This document shows positions 49,443 to 58,870 of a DNA stretch of 64,000 nucleotides, piece after piece; within the stretch, counting starts at the first letter, position 1, and the number at the start of each line of letters is the position of its first letter. Source of the stretch: Betaproteobacteria bacterium (GTDB lineage: Bacteria > Pseudomonadota > Gammaproteobacteria > Burkholderiales > SG8-39); contig JACPYS010000038.1 in NCBI GenBank assembly GCA_016195915.1, positions 62,001 through 126,000 of the forward strand, given 5' to 3'. The notes under the pieces are model-generated. The model was given only the letters and a program-made list of their open reading frames with translations. It was not told the origin of the DNA and made no database searches. The position numbers and the translations under genes are program-made.

Positions 49443-50477
49443 ATGAAGATGCACTCGTTTTGCGATTGCTTTGAGCCCGAAACCGGAACGAACGGCACGC
49501 GGCGCAAATTCCTCGGCGCACTCGGTGCCGGTCTGGCCGCGACTGCAATTCCGGAGATCGTCGTTCCGAAACGCGCGTACGCGCAGGCGGGCCTGAAAAC
49601 GCTGCCCGTGGCGGGATTGATCGGCGCGGCTGCGCACAACGCCGCTCTCGAAATGGCGCGTGCGAAGGGAATCGTCGAGGCCAACGGACTGCGCATCGAC
49701 CCCAAGGAGTACGCATCGGGCGCCAACCTGATTCAGGCGATCGCCGCGGGGGATATCGTCGCCGGCGTGTGCGGAACCAATCCGACGCTGTTGGGCAGGG
49801 TGCAGGGCGTGGACGTGAAGATCCTCGCCAATTCGAACATGGAAGGATCAGTGCTCATCGCGGGACCCGACATCAAGAGCCCGAAGGATTTCAATGGACG
49901 AAAGGTTGGAACACCGGGCATCGCCGCAATTCAGGACACCCTTATGCTCCTCTACGAGAAAAAGCACGCGATCAAGACCGAGCACGTGTTCGTGAAGGTG
50001 ACGGACATGCCGACGCTCCTGCGCAACAAGGAAATCGCTGGTTACATCGTCTGGGAGGTGACAGGTCATGCCGGCCTCGCGATGGGCGGTGGGCGCGTGC
50101 TCGCGACCTCGAAGGACATCCGCCCCGACCACGAGTGTTGCGCCCTCGTGGCGAGCGGAAAGTTCCTGCGCAGTGATCCCGATGCGGCGCTGCGCCTGGT
50201 GCGGTCCTTCGCGCAGGGGCTCAAGCACGCGGTCTCGAATCGCGAGGAATTGGTGCAGGTCGTCGCCAAACGCGACGGGCTGGAGGTCGACCTCGCGCGC
50301 AAAGCCTTGACCAATGTGCTTTACAAGTATCCGCCGCTCAACAATCCCGCGGACCTCGCGTTCGTGGTTCAGGCCCTCATCGATGCTGACCGGATCGAAC
50401 GCGGGAAGGTGCCGAACGTCGATCGCTTCGTTGCCGACGTACTCGATAACACCATGATTCGCAGCGTGACTGCGTGA
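49443..50477 (+). CDS. ABC importer substrate-binding protein (NMT1/SsuA-like), Tat-type leader
   Basis: ATG at 49443 after GGAGGTGGG gives 344 residues. The leader has an unusual Cys-containing start (MKMHSFCDCFEPETG) before the twin-arginine motif TRRKFLGALGAGLAATAIPE. The mature part matches NMT1-like receptors: GAAAHNAALEMARAKGIVEA, IQAIAAGDIVAGVCGTNPTL, FNGRKVGTPGIAAIQDTLML, and a C-terminal helix with NNPADLAFVVQALIDADRIE. These bind sulfonates, nitrate, pyrimidines or aromatic acids; the ligand is unknown. Permease and ATPase follow in order. Confidence 0.85.
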   Translation: MKMHSFCDCFEPETGTNGTRRKFLGALGAGLAATAIPEIVVPKRAYAQAGLKTLPVAGLIGAAAHNAALEMARAKGIVEANGLRIDPKEYASGANLIQAIAAGDIVAGVCGTNPTLLGRVQGVDVKILANSNMEGSVLIAGPDIKSPKDFNGRKVGTPGIAAIQDTLMLLYEKKHAIKTEHVFVKVTDMPTLLRNKEIAGYIVWEVTGHAGLAMGGGRVLATSKDIRPDHECCALVASGKFLRSDPDAALRLVRSFAQGLKHAVSNREELVQVVAKRDGLEVDLARKALTNVLYKYPPLNNPADLAFVVQALIDADRIERGKVPNVDRFVADVLDNTMIRSVTA

Positions 50478-50532
50478 TCCGGTCTCGCGGGCGGGCGTAG
50501 GCACGCCCGCCGTCCGGGACTGCGAGGCGCAA

Positions 50533-51384
50533 GTGAAAAGCGCGAGCGAGGAGGCTGTCAACGCGGCGCGGGAAGGAATCATGCTCGCGAAGCCCGAGCA
50601 GGGCCGGCTCGCTGCGAGCGTCCGCGTCTGGATCACCAACGCCGCGGTGCTCCTCGCGTTCGTGTTGTTGTGGGAGGCAACGGCGCAGTATTTCGAGTCG
50701 CCGTTCATTCCGGCACCATCCGCAGTGTTGCGTGCAGCGATCAAGCTCCTGATCCAGGGCGACGTCAACGGTCACACGCTCTGGGCACACACGGGGATGA
50801 GCCTGCTGCGCGTGCTCGCCGGGTTCATCGCGGCCGCCGTGATGGGAGTTCCTCTTGGACTTCTGATGGGGCTCTACCCCGGCCTTTATCGCGGCACCCG
50901 CAGCCTGATCGAGCCGCTGCGTTTCATCCCTCCGCTCGCCTGGATCCCGATCGCCCTGGTAACGTTGACGGGATTCACGCGTTACGTCTTCATCATCTGG
51001 CTCGGCGCGTTCTTTCCCATCTTCGTCGCCACGCTGGTCGGCGTTCCGCGCGTCGAAATCCTGCACAAGAACGTGGCGTTGGTTCACGGAGCAAGCCGCA
51101 GCTGGATCGTGCGCAAGGTGGTCATACCGTCGATTCTGCCGGACATCCTCGGCGGCATGCGGGTCGGCCTCGGCGTGGGATGGATGTGCATCGTGGCCGC
51201 GGAAATGATCGGCGGCGAATCCGTGGGGCTTGGCAAGCTGATCCTCAAGTACGCCGAAATGCTTCGCATGGCAGAAATTGTGGTCGGGATGATCATCATC
51301 GGCCTGTGCGGCCTGCTGATGAACGAGGTGCTGCTGGTCATCGAGAGACGCCTGTTCCGCTGGCGCTGGGAGGTGCGCCTGTGA
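50533..51384 (+). CDS. ABC importer permease (SsuC/TauC-like)
   Basis: A GTG start gives 283 residues; an ATG 48 bases later is also possible. About six membrane segments are seen (AAVLLAFVLLWEATAQYF, VLAGFIAAAVMGVPLGLLMG, PLAWIPIALVTLTGFTRYVF). The cytoplasmic coupling loop VALVHGASRSWIVRKVVIPS, ILPDILGGMRVGLGVGWMCI is the EAA-type motif. It pairs with the receptor 55 bases upstream and the ATPase overlapping by four bases. Confidence 0.9.
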   Translation: MKSASEEAVNAAREGIMLAKPEQGRLAASVRVWITNAAVLLAFVLLWEATAQYFESPFIPAPSAVLRAAIKLLIQGDVNGHTLWAHTGMSLLRVLAGFIAAAVMGVPLGLLMGLYPGLYRGTRSLIEPLRFIPPLAWIPIALVTLTGFTRYVFIIWLGAFFPIFVATLVGVPRVEILHKNVALVHGASRSWIVRKVVIPSILPDILGGMRVGLGVGWMCIVAAEMIGGESVGLGKLILKYAEMLRMAEIVVGMIIIGLCGLLMNEVLLVIERRLFRWRWEVRL

Positions 51385-52115
51385 AGAACAAGATCCAGGT
51401 TGCGGTGACCCAGCGCTTCAATGGCCTAACGGTATTCGATCGCCTCCAGTTCTCGGTGCGCGAGAATGAGTTCCTGTGCGTACTCGGCAAGAGCGGATGT
51501 GGCAAGACCACACTGGCCAATCTCATGACCGGCCTGGTGCCGGCAACGCAAGGTGGCGTGACGATCGACGGCGAGCCCGTGAATCCGAAGCGCCACGAAC
51601 TGGCGTTCGTTTTTCAGGAACCTTCGCTCTGGCCGTGGCGCAACGTTCGCGACAACGTGAACATCGGCCTGGAGATCAAGCAGGTACCGCGCGACGAGGC
51701 TGGGCGCCGCCTGGACGAAATGATCGAACTGGTCGGGCTGCAGGGATTCGAGAATTACTATCCGTATCAGATCTCCGGCGGAATGAAGCAGCGTGTGGCG
51801 ATTGCACGGGCGTTCGCCGTCGATGCCGATCTGATCCTGATGGACGAGCCTTTCGCCGCGCTTGACGCGCAAACCCGGCAGGCGATGCAGGCGGAAGTGC
51901 TCCGCATCTGGGAGCGCCTGAAGCACACGGTGGTGTTCATCACGCACAGTCTGGAGGAAGCAATCTATCTTGCCGAACGCATCATCGTGCTGAGCGACAA
52001 GCCGGCCACGATCAAGGGCGATTTCGTGGTCGAGGTACCGCGGCCGCGCGACTTCGCGCACCCCGGTTTCATTGAACTGCGCAAGCGGCTCGGCGAGCTG
52101 ATCGGCGTATGGTGA
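51381..52115 (+). CDS. ABC importer ATP-binding protein (SsuB/TauB-like)
   Basis: GTG at 51381 overlaps the permease stop, giving 244 residues. Walker A is GKSGCGKTT (residues 36-44), the Q-loop VFQEPSLWPWRNVRDN, the signature ISGGMKQRVAIARAFA, Walker B LILMDEPFAALDAQ and the switch His in VVFITHSLEEAIYLAERIIV. It powers the SsuABC-like importer. The MetH-like gene starts 12 bases after its stop, so all five genes from 49443 may be one transcript. Confidence 0.92.
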   Translation: MKNKIQVAVTQRFNGLTVFDRLQFSVRENEFLCVLGKSGCGKTTLANLMTGLVPATQGGVTIDGEPVNPKRHELAFVFQEPSLWPWRNVRDNVNIGLEIKQVPRDEAGRRLDEMIELVGLQGFENYYPYQISGGMKQRVAIARAFAVDADLILMDEPFAALDAQTRQAMQAEVLRIWERLKHTVVFITHSLEEAIYLAERIIVLSDKPATIKGDFVVEVPRPRDFAHPGFIELRKRLGELIGVW

Positions 52116-52127
52116 TCAGGGCGACGC

Positions 52128-55100
52128 ATGACGCATCTGCTTGAGGCGCTCTCCGAGCGCGTGCTGCTTTGCGACGGCGGCACCGGCACGAGCGTGCATA
52201 CCTACGCCCTCGATCCGATCAAGGACTATTGGGGCCACGAGAACTGCACCGAGATCCTCACGCGCTCCCGTCCGGACGTGATTCGGGAAGTGCAGCGGGC
52301 GTACTACGCAGCGGGCGCCGATATCGTCGAGACCAATACCTTTGGTGGTACGCCGGTTACGCTCGGCGAATTCGGTCTTGCGGATCAGGCCTACGCCATC
52401 AACAAGGAAGCCACGGAGCTGCTGCGCGAGGTGGCCGAGGAGTTCTCCGGCGACGGCCGCGAGCGCTGGGTGATCGGCGACGTGGGGCCCGGGACCAAGC
52501 TGGCGAGCCTCGGTCATATTGACTACGACACGCTCGAAGATGCCTACGTCGTCCAGTGCGCAGGGCTCATCGCGGGCGGCGTCGACGGCATACTGCTTCT
52601 TACGTTTCAGGATCCGCTCCAGCTCAAAGCGGCGGCCAACGGGGCGAAGCGCGCGCGCGAGATGGCGGGGACGGATGTCCCGATCTTCGCCCAAGTGACT
52701 CTGGAAACGACGGGCACCATGCTTGTGGGGACCGACATCGCCGCCGCCGCAACGGTGGTTCGGGGGCTCGATGTGCCGCTGATCGGATTGAACTGCGCGA
52801 CCGGCCCGGAGCACATGGCCGCGCACGTGCGCTGGCTCGGCCGCAACTGGCCGGGGCTCATCGCGGTGCAGCCGAATGGCGGTATGCCGGAACTGATCGA
52901 CGGACACGTGTGTTATGCCTTGTCGCCGGCGGTGATGGCGAGCTGGCTCGAACGATTTGTGGAGCAGGATGGGATCAACCTGATCGGCGGCTGTTGCGGG
53001 ACCAATGCGACCCACATCGCGGCACTCGACGCCATGCTTTGCCGCCGCTCGCCCAAAGGGTCGCGCCGGCCGACACCCGTGCGGCGCCGCAATCACTGGA
53101 TTCCCGCGCTCGCCTCGCTCTACCGCCAGGCGCCGCTTCACCGGTCCGATCGCGCGTTTCTCGTAGCGAATGGTTGCGATACGACGGCCTCGCCGGTGTT
53201 CCGGCGCGCGCAGGAAGCGGGTAATTGGGCAGCCTGCGTCGCGCTCGCCCGTGCCGAGGAGAGCGCGGGTTGTGACGCGGTCGCAATCGGAGCGCCGGAG
53301 AGCGACCGCGGGGGCCGTCCCATGGCGGAGCTCGTATCGCGGCTGCGCGGATCGCTCATCGTGCCGCTGATGATCCGCTCGGCGGACCCTTTGGCGATCG
53401 AGACGGCGCTGAAACTCTACGGTGGCAAGGCGATGATCGACCCGATCGGGCCGCTCCTAGACGATGGCGTCGCGATCGCGGTACTCGCACTGGCACGCCG
53501 GTTTGGGGCCACGGTGATCGCCCGGCTGGTCGAGGCCGGCAAGGCTCCCGGAGAGATCGAGTCGCTAGTGAGTCACGCTCGCGCCATGCGCGATCTCGCT
53601 TGCGCACGGAATGGGCTCGCGCCGGAGGATCTGCTGTTCTGCATCCAGCCCGCGGCGATTGTGACGAACGGCAGCGGCAGTGCCCGGCGCGCACTGCAGC
53701 TGGTGGCGCTGCTGTCGTCCGGGTTTCCCGACTGCGGCGTCGCCGTCGATCTCTCGCGATTCCTGGAGGGTGTGGCGAAACCTGCCGACAAAGTGCTGGC
53801 CCAGGTTTTTCTGCGCCAGGCGAAGCGGCGCGGTCTTTCCGCGGCCATTGCGGACGTTTCCGCGTTAGCACCAACTCTGAGTGTGCCGGACCCTCTCCGG
53901 CTCGCGGCGGAGGCACTGCTCCTGGCCGACGGCCGGCAATGCACTGCGTCGCTCGAGGCGTTCGTCAGCCTGTGCGTCGGAGCAAACCTGGAAACGGGAA
54001 CGTCCAAGGCGCTTCCCGCCGGTATCGGCGCGCGCCTGAAACAGCGCATCGTCGACGGCGACCGCCAGGGCATGGAGAACGATCTCGACGAGGCTTTGCG
54101 GGATCACGACGCACTCGACATCATCACTGAATTCCTGCTGGCCGGAATGAGAACGGTCGGCGAGCTGTTCGGAGACGGAACAATCCCGCTGCCCCACGTG
54201 TTGCAATCCGCGGAGACGATGAAAGCTGCTGTAGCCCATCTCGAGCCGAGCATGGAGCGCGTGGTGGGTCAGCACCAGTGCACGATCGTGCTGGCCACGG
54301 TCAAAGGGGACATCCATGACATCGGCAAGAACCTCGTGGACATCGTTCTCAGCAATAGCGGCTACAAGACGGTAAACCTCGGCAGCAAGCAAGCGATCGA
54401 CGCGATTCTCGCGGCGGCCAGCGAACATCATGCGGACGCGATCGGCATGTCGGGGCTTCTGCTCAACTCGGCGATCGTCATGCGCAATAATCTGGAAGAG
54501 ATGACGCGCCAGCAGATAGCAGTTCCGGTGCTCCTGGGGGGCGCGGCGCTGTCGCGCCGCTTTGTGGCCGAAAACTGCGCCCCTGCTTACGGCACCGGGC
54601 AGGTCGCGTATGCGGGCGATGTTTTCGACGGTCTTCGGCTGATGGAGGCGGTCGCCGCGGGTCGTTTCGACCAGGTCGCGACGGGAGCGACCACTGACCG
54701 GGCGCAAACGGAGAGCGCGCCGGAACCGGCGCCGGGGTTGCACCATATCGTGGAGCGGCCGGCGGATTCGGAAGAAATCCGCATCCAGCGAACGGAGCTT
54801 CGGGCCGGCGTAGAAGTTCCGGCGCCGCCGTTCTTCGGCGCCAGGGTGGTCGACTTTACCCTCGACGAGCTGTTGCCGTTTCTCAATCAGACCATGCTCT
54901 ACATGTTCCACTGGGGCTACAAGAAGGCCGGACGCCCGCTCGAGCAATGGCGGGCCTGGTGCGACGAGAAATTGCGGCCGATCCGCGACGACTTGCTCGA
55001 GCGCTGCCGCAAAGAAGCGATCCTTGGGCCGCGCGCCGTCTACGGCTTTTGGAAATGCGCTGCCAGCGGGAATTCGCTGGTGCTGTTCGAGGAGAACGGC

Positions 55101-55604
55101 GAGACGGAAGCGGCGCGATTCACCTTCCCCCGCCAGCGCCGTCCAGGGGGCCTTTGCATCGCGGATTTCTTCCGGGAGGCCGGTTCTCCCGGGCGCGATG
55201 TGGTCGCGCTTCAGGCGGTGACGGTGGGGCAACGGGCTTCAGACGTCGCGCGCGAATGGTATCGCGCGGACCGCTACCGGGATTATCTCTACCTTCACGG
55301 ACTCGCAGTCGAGCTGACGGAAGCCGCCGCCGAGCATGTTCACAGGAAGATCCGCGGCGAACTCGGCATTGCGAATGGCGACGCGCCTGAGGCAGAACGG
55401 CTGCTCGGACAGGGTTATCGCGGTTCACGCTATTCCTTCGGTTACCCCGCTTGCCCGAACCTGGGGGACCAGCGGGCATTGCTGAAGCTCCTTGGCGCGG
55501 CGAGGATCGATGTGACGATGGCCGAGGAAGGCCAACTCCATCCGGAGCTGGCGACCTGCGCGATCGTCGCGCATCACCCGCAGGCCCGGTACTTTTCGGT
55601 GTGA
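52128..55604 (+). CDS. MetH-like cobalamin-dependent methyltransferase with degenerate folate domain
   Basis: A 1158-residue protein with the MetH layout. Residues ~1-310: homocysteine methyltransferase with zinc ligands Cys223, Cys289 and Cys290 (GLNCATGPEH, GGCCGTN). ~335-600: the place of the pterin-binding domain, but its usual N-x-GERTN, D-I-N and M-I-D-S motifs read VANGCDTTAS, AVAIGAPES and MIRSADPL. ~630-720: B12 cap (MRTVGELFGDGTIPLPHVLQ). ~720-850: B12 domain with DIHDIGKN, His730 below cobalt. ~880-1158: SAM reactivation domain (RYSFGYPACP, Cys1109). It should methylate homocysteine, yet the source of the methyl group is doubtful. It lies 12 bases after an ABC importer operon. Confidence 0.85.
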   Translation: MTHLLEALSERVLLCDGGTGTSVHTYALDPIKDYWGHENCTEILTRSRPDVIREVQRAYYAAGADIVETNTFGGTPVTLGEFGLADQAYAINKEATELLREVAEEFSGDGRERWVIGDVGPGTKLASLGHIDYDTLEDAYVVQCAGLIAGGVDGILLLTFQDPLQLKAAANGAKRAREMAGTDVPIFAQVTLETTGTMLVGTDIAAAATVVRGLDVPLIGLNCATGPEHMAAHVRWLGRNWPGLIAVQPNGGMPELIDGHVCYALSPAVMASWLERFVEQDGINLIGGCCGTNATHIAALDAMLCRRSPKGSRRPTPVRRRNHWIPALASLYRQAPLHRSDRAFLVANGCDTTASPVFRRAQEAGNWAACVALARAEESAGCDAVAIGAPESDRGGRPMAELVSRLRGSLIVPLMIRSADPLAIETALKLYGGKAMIDPIGPLLDDGVAIAVLALARRFGATVIARLVEAGKAPGEIESLVSHARAMRDLACARNGLAPEDLLFCIQPAAIVTNGSGSARRALQLVALLSSGFPDCGVAVDLSRFLEGVAKPADKVLAQVFLRQAKRRGLSAAIADVSALAPTLSVPDPLRLAAEALLLADGRQCTASLEAFVSLCVGANLETGTSKALPAGIGARLKQRIVDGDRQGMENDLDEALRDHDALDIITEFLLAGMRTVGELFGDGTIPLPHVLQSAETMKAAVAHLEPSMERVVGQHQCTIVLATVKGDIHDIGKNLVDIVLSNSGYKTVNLGSKQAIDAILAAASEHHADAIGMSGLLLNSAIVMRNNLEEMTRQQIAVPVLLGGAALSRRFVAENCAPAYGTGQVAYAGDVFDGLRLMEAVAAGRFDQVATGATTDRAQTESAPEPAPGLHHIVERPADSEEIRIQRTELRAGVEVPAPPFFGARVVDFTLDELLPFLNQTMLYMFHWGYKKAGRPLEQWRAWCDEKLRPIRDDLLERCRKEAILGPRAVYGFWKCAASGNSLVLFEENGETEAARFTFPRQRRPGGLCIADFFREAGSPGRDVVALQAVTVGQRASDVAREWYRADRYRDYLYLHGLAVELTEAAAEHVHRKIRGELGIANGDAPEAERLLGQGYRGSRYSFGYPACPNLGDQRALLKLLGAARIDVTMAEEGQLHPELATCAIVAHHPQARYFSV

Positions 55605-55660
55605 CGCACGCCGGAGCAACGCGCCAATTCCACTTCGGTCGCCCGCCGCGCGGTCGCGAA

Positions 55661-57037
55661 TCAATCTCCCGCTGACACCCGGCGGTATGACGCCACCTTC
55701 TCGGGCGGATCGAGGGGAATGGTCGCGTCGAGCCCCACCTTCGTGGAAAGCACGTCGCCGTTCTTGCGCAAGGCGGGCGGCGTGCGCGCCAGCGCCGACG
55801 GATCGAGCGCCATCGCCATGCGCGGAATCATGATGAGATCGCGGTCCCACTGCGTTCGCGTCGCGATCGCCCACTCCACCTGCATGGGATCGAAGGGATC
55901 GATGTCCTCGTCGACCACCACCACCCACTTCACGTCGCGCGAGGCCTCGGTCGGTCCGAGCGTTCCGACGATGGCGTGCATCGAGTCGTACTCGTGCGCC
56001 TTGTGGATCTGCACCACGCAATGGAAGCGGCAGCACGCCCCCTCAGGCAGGCACACCGCCTTCACGTTCGGCATGGACTTCTGCAGGTGCTGCAGGAGAT
56101 CCGCCTCGCGGCAGACGCCGCCGAGCAGCCAGTTGTCGCGAGAGCCGGGCAGGCAATCCAGGTAGATGGGTTGCTTGCGGTGCGTGATCGCCCGGACCTG
56201 GATCACCGGATTCTGCCGCGGCGGGCCGTCGTAGACGCGAGAGTAATCGCCGTAGGGGCCTTCGAGTTCCCGCAGGCCGGGCGGCATCACGCCTTCGATC
56301 ACGATCTCGGCTGTCGCAGGGACTTCCAGGTCGCTCGTTTCGCAGCGCACCACGGGCAGCGGCTCACCGCGCAGCGCACCCGCGACTTCGAGTTCGTCGA
56401 CATCGATCGGAACCAGCCGGTCGGGCATCGCGGCCTCCAGCCAGGTAGCCGGGTCGACACCGATCACGATCGCGACTTCCAGGCCCTCGCCGCGGCTCTC
56501 CGCACGACGATACAACTCCATCAGGTGGCGGTAGAAATTGATCATCACCACAATGGTCTTACCGTCCTTGACCAGCATGCGCGCGAAGGAGAGGTTGCGC
56601 TTTCCCGTCTTCTTGTCGCGGGCGACGATCACCCCGCTCGAAATGTAGAACCCCGCGTCGCCCGCAAAATGCATCGGATTGGGCAGCTGTGTGGTCAGGT
56701 CGACGTCGGCGCCGAGAATCTTCACCGCCTTCAGCGCCGCGTCCTGTTGCAGCACCGTAGGCACCGGATTGCGCGCTGCTTCGATCAGCCGCCGGGTGAG
56801 CGCCACCCCGGGCGCCACCCCGAGCGCGTGCGCGATGTTGCGCCGGCTGTTGAATATGTTGGCGAGGATCGGCATGCGGTGCCCGGTCACGTTCTCGAAC
56901 AGCACTGCCTTGCGCCCGTCGTGGCGTTCTTCGTGACGCGCAACCTCCAGATTCACGGATACGGGTTCCCGCACGCGCACCAGCTGCCCGTCCGCTTCGA
57001 GCCAACCGAGGTAGCTTCTCAGGTCCGTGAATGCCAT
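55661..57037 (-). CDS. UbiD-family decarboxylase
   Basis: ATG at 57037 gives 458 residues. UbiD features: DLRSYLGWLEADGQLVRVRE, MINFYRHLMELYRR, VIGVDPATWLEAAMP, and the prenyl-FMN/active-site segment LRELEGPYGDYSRVYDGPPR with the conserved Glu, then CVVQIHKAHEYDSMHAIVGT. These enzymes use prenylated FMN to remove or add CO2 on aromatic or unsaturated acids; the prenyltransferase UbiX is not in the window. It is the last gene of an operon with an NMT1-type importer, so an imported acid is the likely substrate. Confidence 0.9.
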   Translation of the reverse strand: MAFTDLRSYLGWLEADGQLVRVREPVSVNLEVARHEERHDGRKAVLFENVTGHRMPILANIFNSRRNIAHALGVAPGVALTRRLIEAARNPVPTVLQQDAALKAVKILGADVDLTTQLPNPMHFAGDAGFYISSGVIVARDKKTGKRNLSFARMLVKDGKTIVVMINFYRHLMELYRRAESRGEGLEVAIVIGVDPATWLEAAMPDRLVPIDVDELEVAGALRGEPLPVVRCETSDLEVPATAEIVIEGVMPPGLRELEGPYGDYSRVYDGPPRQNPVIQVRAITHRKQPIYLDCLPGSRDNWLLGGVCREADLLQHLQKSMPNVKAVCLPEGACCRFHCVVQIHKAHEYDSMHAIVGTLGPTEASRDVKWVVVVDEDIDPFDPMQVEWAIATRTQWDRDLIMIPRMAMALDPSALARTPPALRKNGDVLSTKVGLDATIPLDPPEKVASYRRVSAGD

Positions 57038-57050
57038 GTCTACTCCGTGC

Positions 57051-58073
57051 TCAGGGCAGAGCCTTCGCCTTCTGGAGGTACTGCCGGTCGATGACCTGTT
57101 CGAGCGGCACGACCTTGCTCTGCGCGCCGACCATGACGAAATGCTTCTGCGTATCGAGCAGGTCGTCCATCGCAAGCTCGTCGGTGAACTCCTGTTCCTG
57201 GACCAACTCCAGCGCGATCTCGGGCGGGATGCTGCCGTGCTCCTTCATCGCCTGGCGGTACTCCTCGCCGTGCGCACCCTTCTGGACTTCGCGTGCATAC
57301 GCCTGGCCGCGCAGATAGACGCGCAGGAAGCGCACCAGCAGGTCGGCATTCTGTTTCGCGAACTCCTCGCGTGCCACCACCGCCCGCACCTGGATGCGGG
57401 GCACGATGTCGGTTTCCTTGACGATCTCCACGGCGAGCCCCTTGTTGATCGCGATCCGGGCGAAGCGCGTGCGCATGCGCGCGCCGTCGAGATCCTTCTT
57501 CTCGAGGGCAACCATCATGTCGGACTCGTTCGGAACGCGCACCCAGTCGACCTCCTTGAAGGTTTCGCCGAACACCTTGTGTCCGATCGGAAACGGACTC
57601 AGCTGCCCCTTGGGCGGGACTGGCGCGAAATCGGCCACCTTGCGGCCTTTCAGGTCAGCGATTTTCCTCACTGCGCCGTTGTCCCAGAGGTCCTTGCGCA
57701 CCACGTAGGCGCGCGCGTTGCGCGCCGGCTGCCCGTCCTTTGCGGCGACGGCGAGCGCGGAACCGGAGACGATCTTGAACTGCGCGCCGCTGGCAATCAT
57801 GTTCCAAATGTTCGCCGGCATGTAACCATCGAGAACGTCTATCGAATTGGACGCGAGCAGGTTCGGGTACTGCATGAAGTTGGGAATCTCGACGACCTTG
57901 ACGCTTACCCCGGCTTCCTTGAACCACCCTTTCGCCATGCCGATGACGATCGGCTCGGTACGCCCGCCGACGCGGATCTCCTGAGCGCCTGCGGGCGGCG
58001 TCGCCGCAAGCGCAGCAAGCCCCGCGAACCCGGCGACGAACGACTTGCGCATCCCGACCACGAAAGCATTCAT
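57051..58073 (-). CDS. ABC importer substrate-binding protein (NMT1/SsuA-like)
   Basis: ATG at 58073 after GAGAAAGACGG gives 340 residues with a leader (FVAGFAGLAALAATPPAGAQ). Family segments: PIVIGMAKGWFKEAGVSVKV, FMQYPNLLASNSIDVLDGYM, KIVSGSALAVAAKDG, and NESDMMVALEKKDLDGARMR, RFLRVYLRGQAYAREVQKGA. It delivers its ligand to the permease whose gene ends 35 bases upstream, and lies 13 bases before the UbiD gene. An aromatic carboxylate is a plausible ligand (inference from UbiD). Confidence 0.87.
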   Translation of the reverse strand: MNAFVVGMRKSFVAGFAGLAALAATPPAGAQEIRVGGRTEPIVIGMAKGWFKEAGVSVKVVEIPNFMQYPNLLASNSIDVLDGYMPANIWNMIASGAQFKIVSGSALAVAAKDGQPARNARAYVVRKDLWDNGAVRKIADLKGRKVADFAPVPPKGQLSPFPIGHKVFGETFKEVDWVRVPNESDMMVALEKKDLDGARMRTRFARIAINKGLAVEIVKETDIVPRIQVRAVVAREEFAKQNADLLVRFLRVYLRGQAYAREVQKGAHGEEYRQAMKEHGSIPPEIALELVQEQEFTDELAMDDLLDTQKHFVMVGAQSKVVPLEQVIDRQYLQKAKALP

Positions 58074-58108
58074 CCGTCTTTCTCCCGCAACTGTGGATCT
58101 GCAGCCGC

Positions 58109-58870
58109 TCAGTCCCGGTTGGCCCAGGGCACCAGCAGGCGCTCGATGAAATCCACGAGTTTGAACAATACGATACCGAACAATCCGATCGCGATCACGT
58201 TCGCATAGAGCAGGTCGATCTTGAAAAACTCGGTGGCCCACGCGAGCACGTGTCCGGCACCCGACTGCCCGATGTACATCTCGACCGCGACCACCACGAT
58301 GAGCGCGACCGCCGCGCCCATCTTCATGCCGCTCATGATTACCGGCAACGCGCCGGGCAGCAGCACCTTGACGGTCACCTGGTAGCGGTTTGCGCCGAGA
58401 TCCTCCGCGGCTTTCAGCAGCATCGGGTCCACCGACTTCAACCCAGTCAGCGTGCTGATCAGGATCGGGTAAAACGTGCTGATCGCCACCGCCGCGACGA
58501 TCGGCGGATCGCCGATGCCGAAGATGACGAGAAAGATCGAGATCAGCGCGATCTTCGGCAGCGGATAGGTTGCCGCCACCAGGGGCGAAAAGAACGCGAG
58601 CAGTGGCCGCGACAGCCCGATGGCGAGGCCCAGCACCAGCGCCGCGCTCGCGCCGATCGCGAATCCGAGCGTCATGCGCCACGCGGTGATGCGAAAACTC
58701 GCAAACAACTCGCCGCTGCCCGTCATCTCGGCAAATTTCGCGAGCACGACGCTCGCCGGAGGCAGGAAGAAGGCATTGATCCAGCCGATCCGCACGACCA
58801 GTTCCCACAGCAGGAGGACGGTCAGGATCGGAAACAGGTTTGCCCATGCGGCACGCAGCAGGTTACGCAT
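58109..58870 (-). CDS. ABC importer permease (SsuC/TauC-like)
   Basis: ATG at 58870 gives 253 residues with about six membrane segments (LFPILTVLLLWELVVRIGWI, LGFAIGASAALVLGLAIGLS, VALIVVVAVEMYIGQSGAGH). The coupling loop is AAEDLGANRYQVTVKVLLPG, ALPVIMSGMKMGAAVALIV. It overlaps the ATPase gene upstream by 8 bases and forms one importer with it and the receptor downstream. Confidence 0.91.
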   Translation of the reverse strand: MRNLLRAAWANLFPILTVLLLWELVVRIGWINAFFLPPASVVLAKFAEMTGSGELFASFRITAWRMTLGFAIGASAALVLGLAIGLSRPLLAFFSPLVAATYPLPKIALISIFLVIFGIGDPPIVAAVAISTFYPILISTLTGLKSVDPMLLKAAEDLGANRYQVTVKVLLPGALPVIMSGMKMGAAVALIVVVAVEMYIGQSGAGHVLAWATEFFKIDLLYANVIAIGLFGIVLFKLVDFIERLLVPWANRD

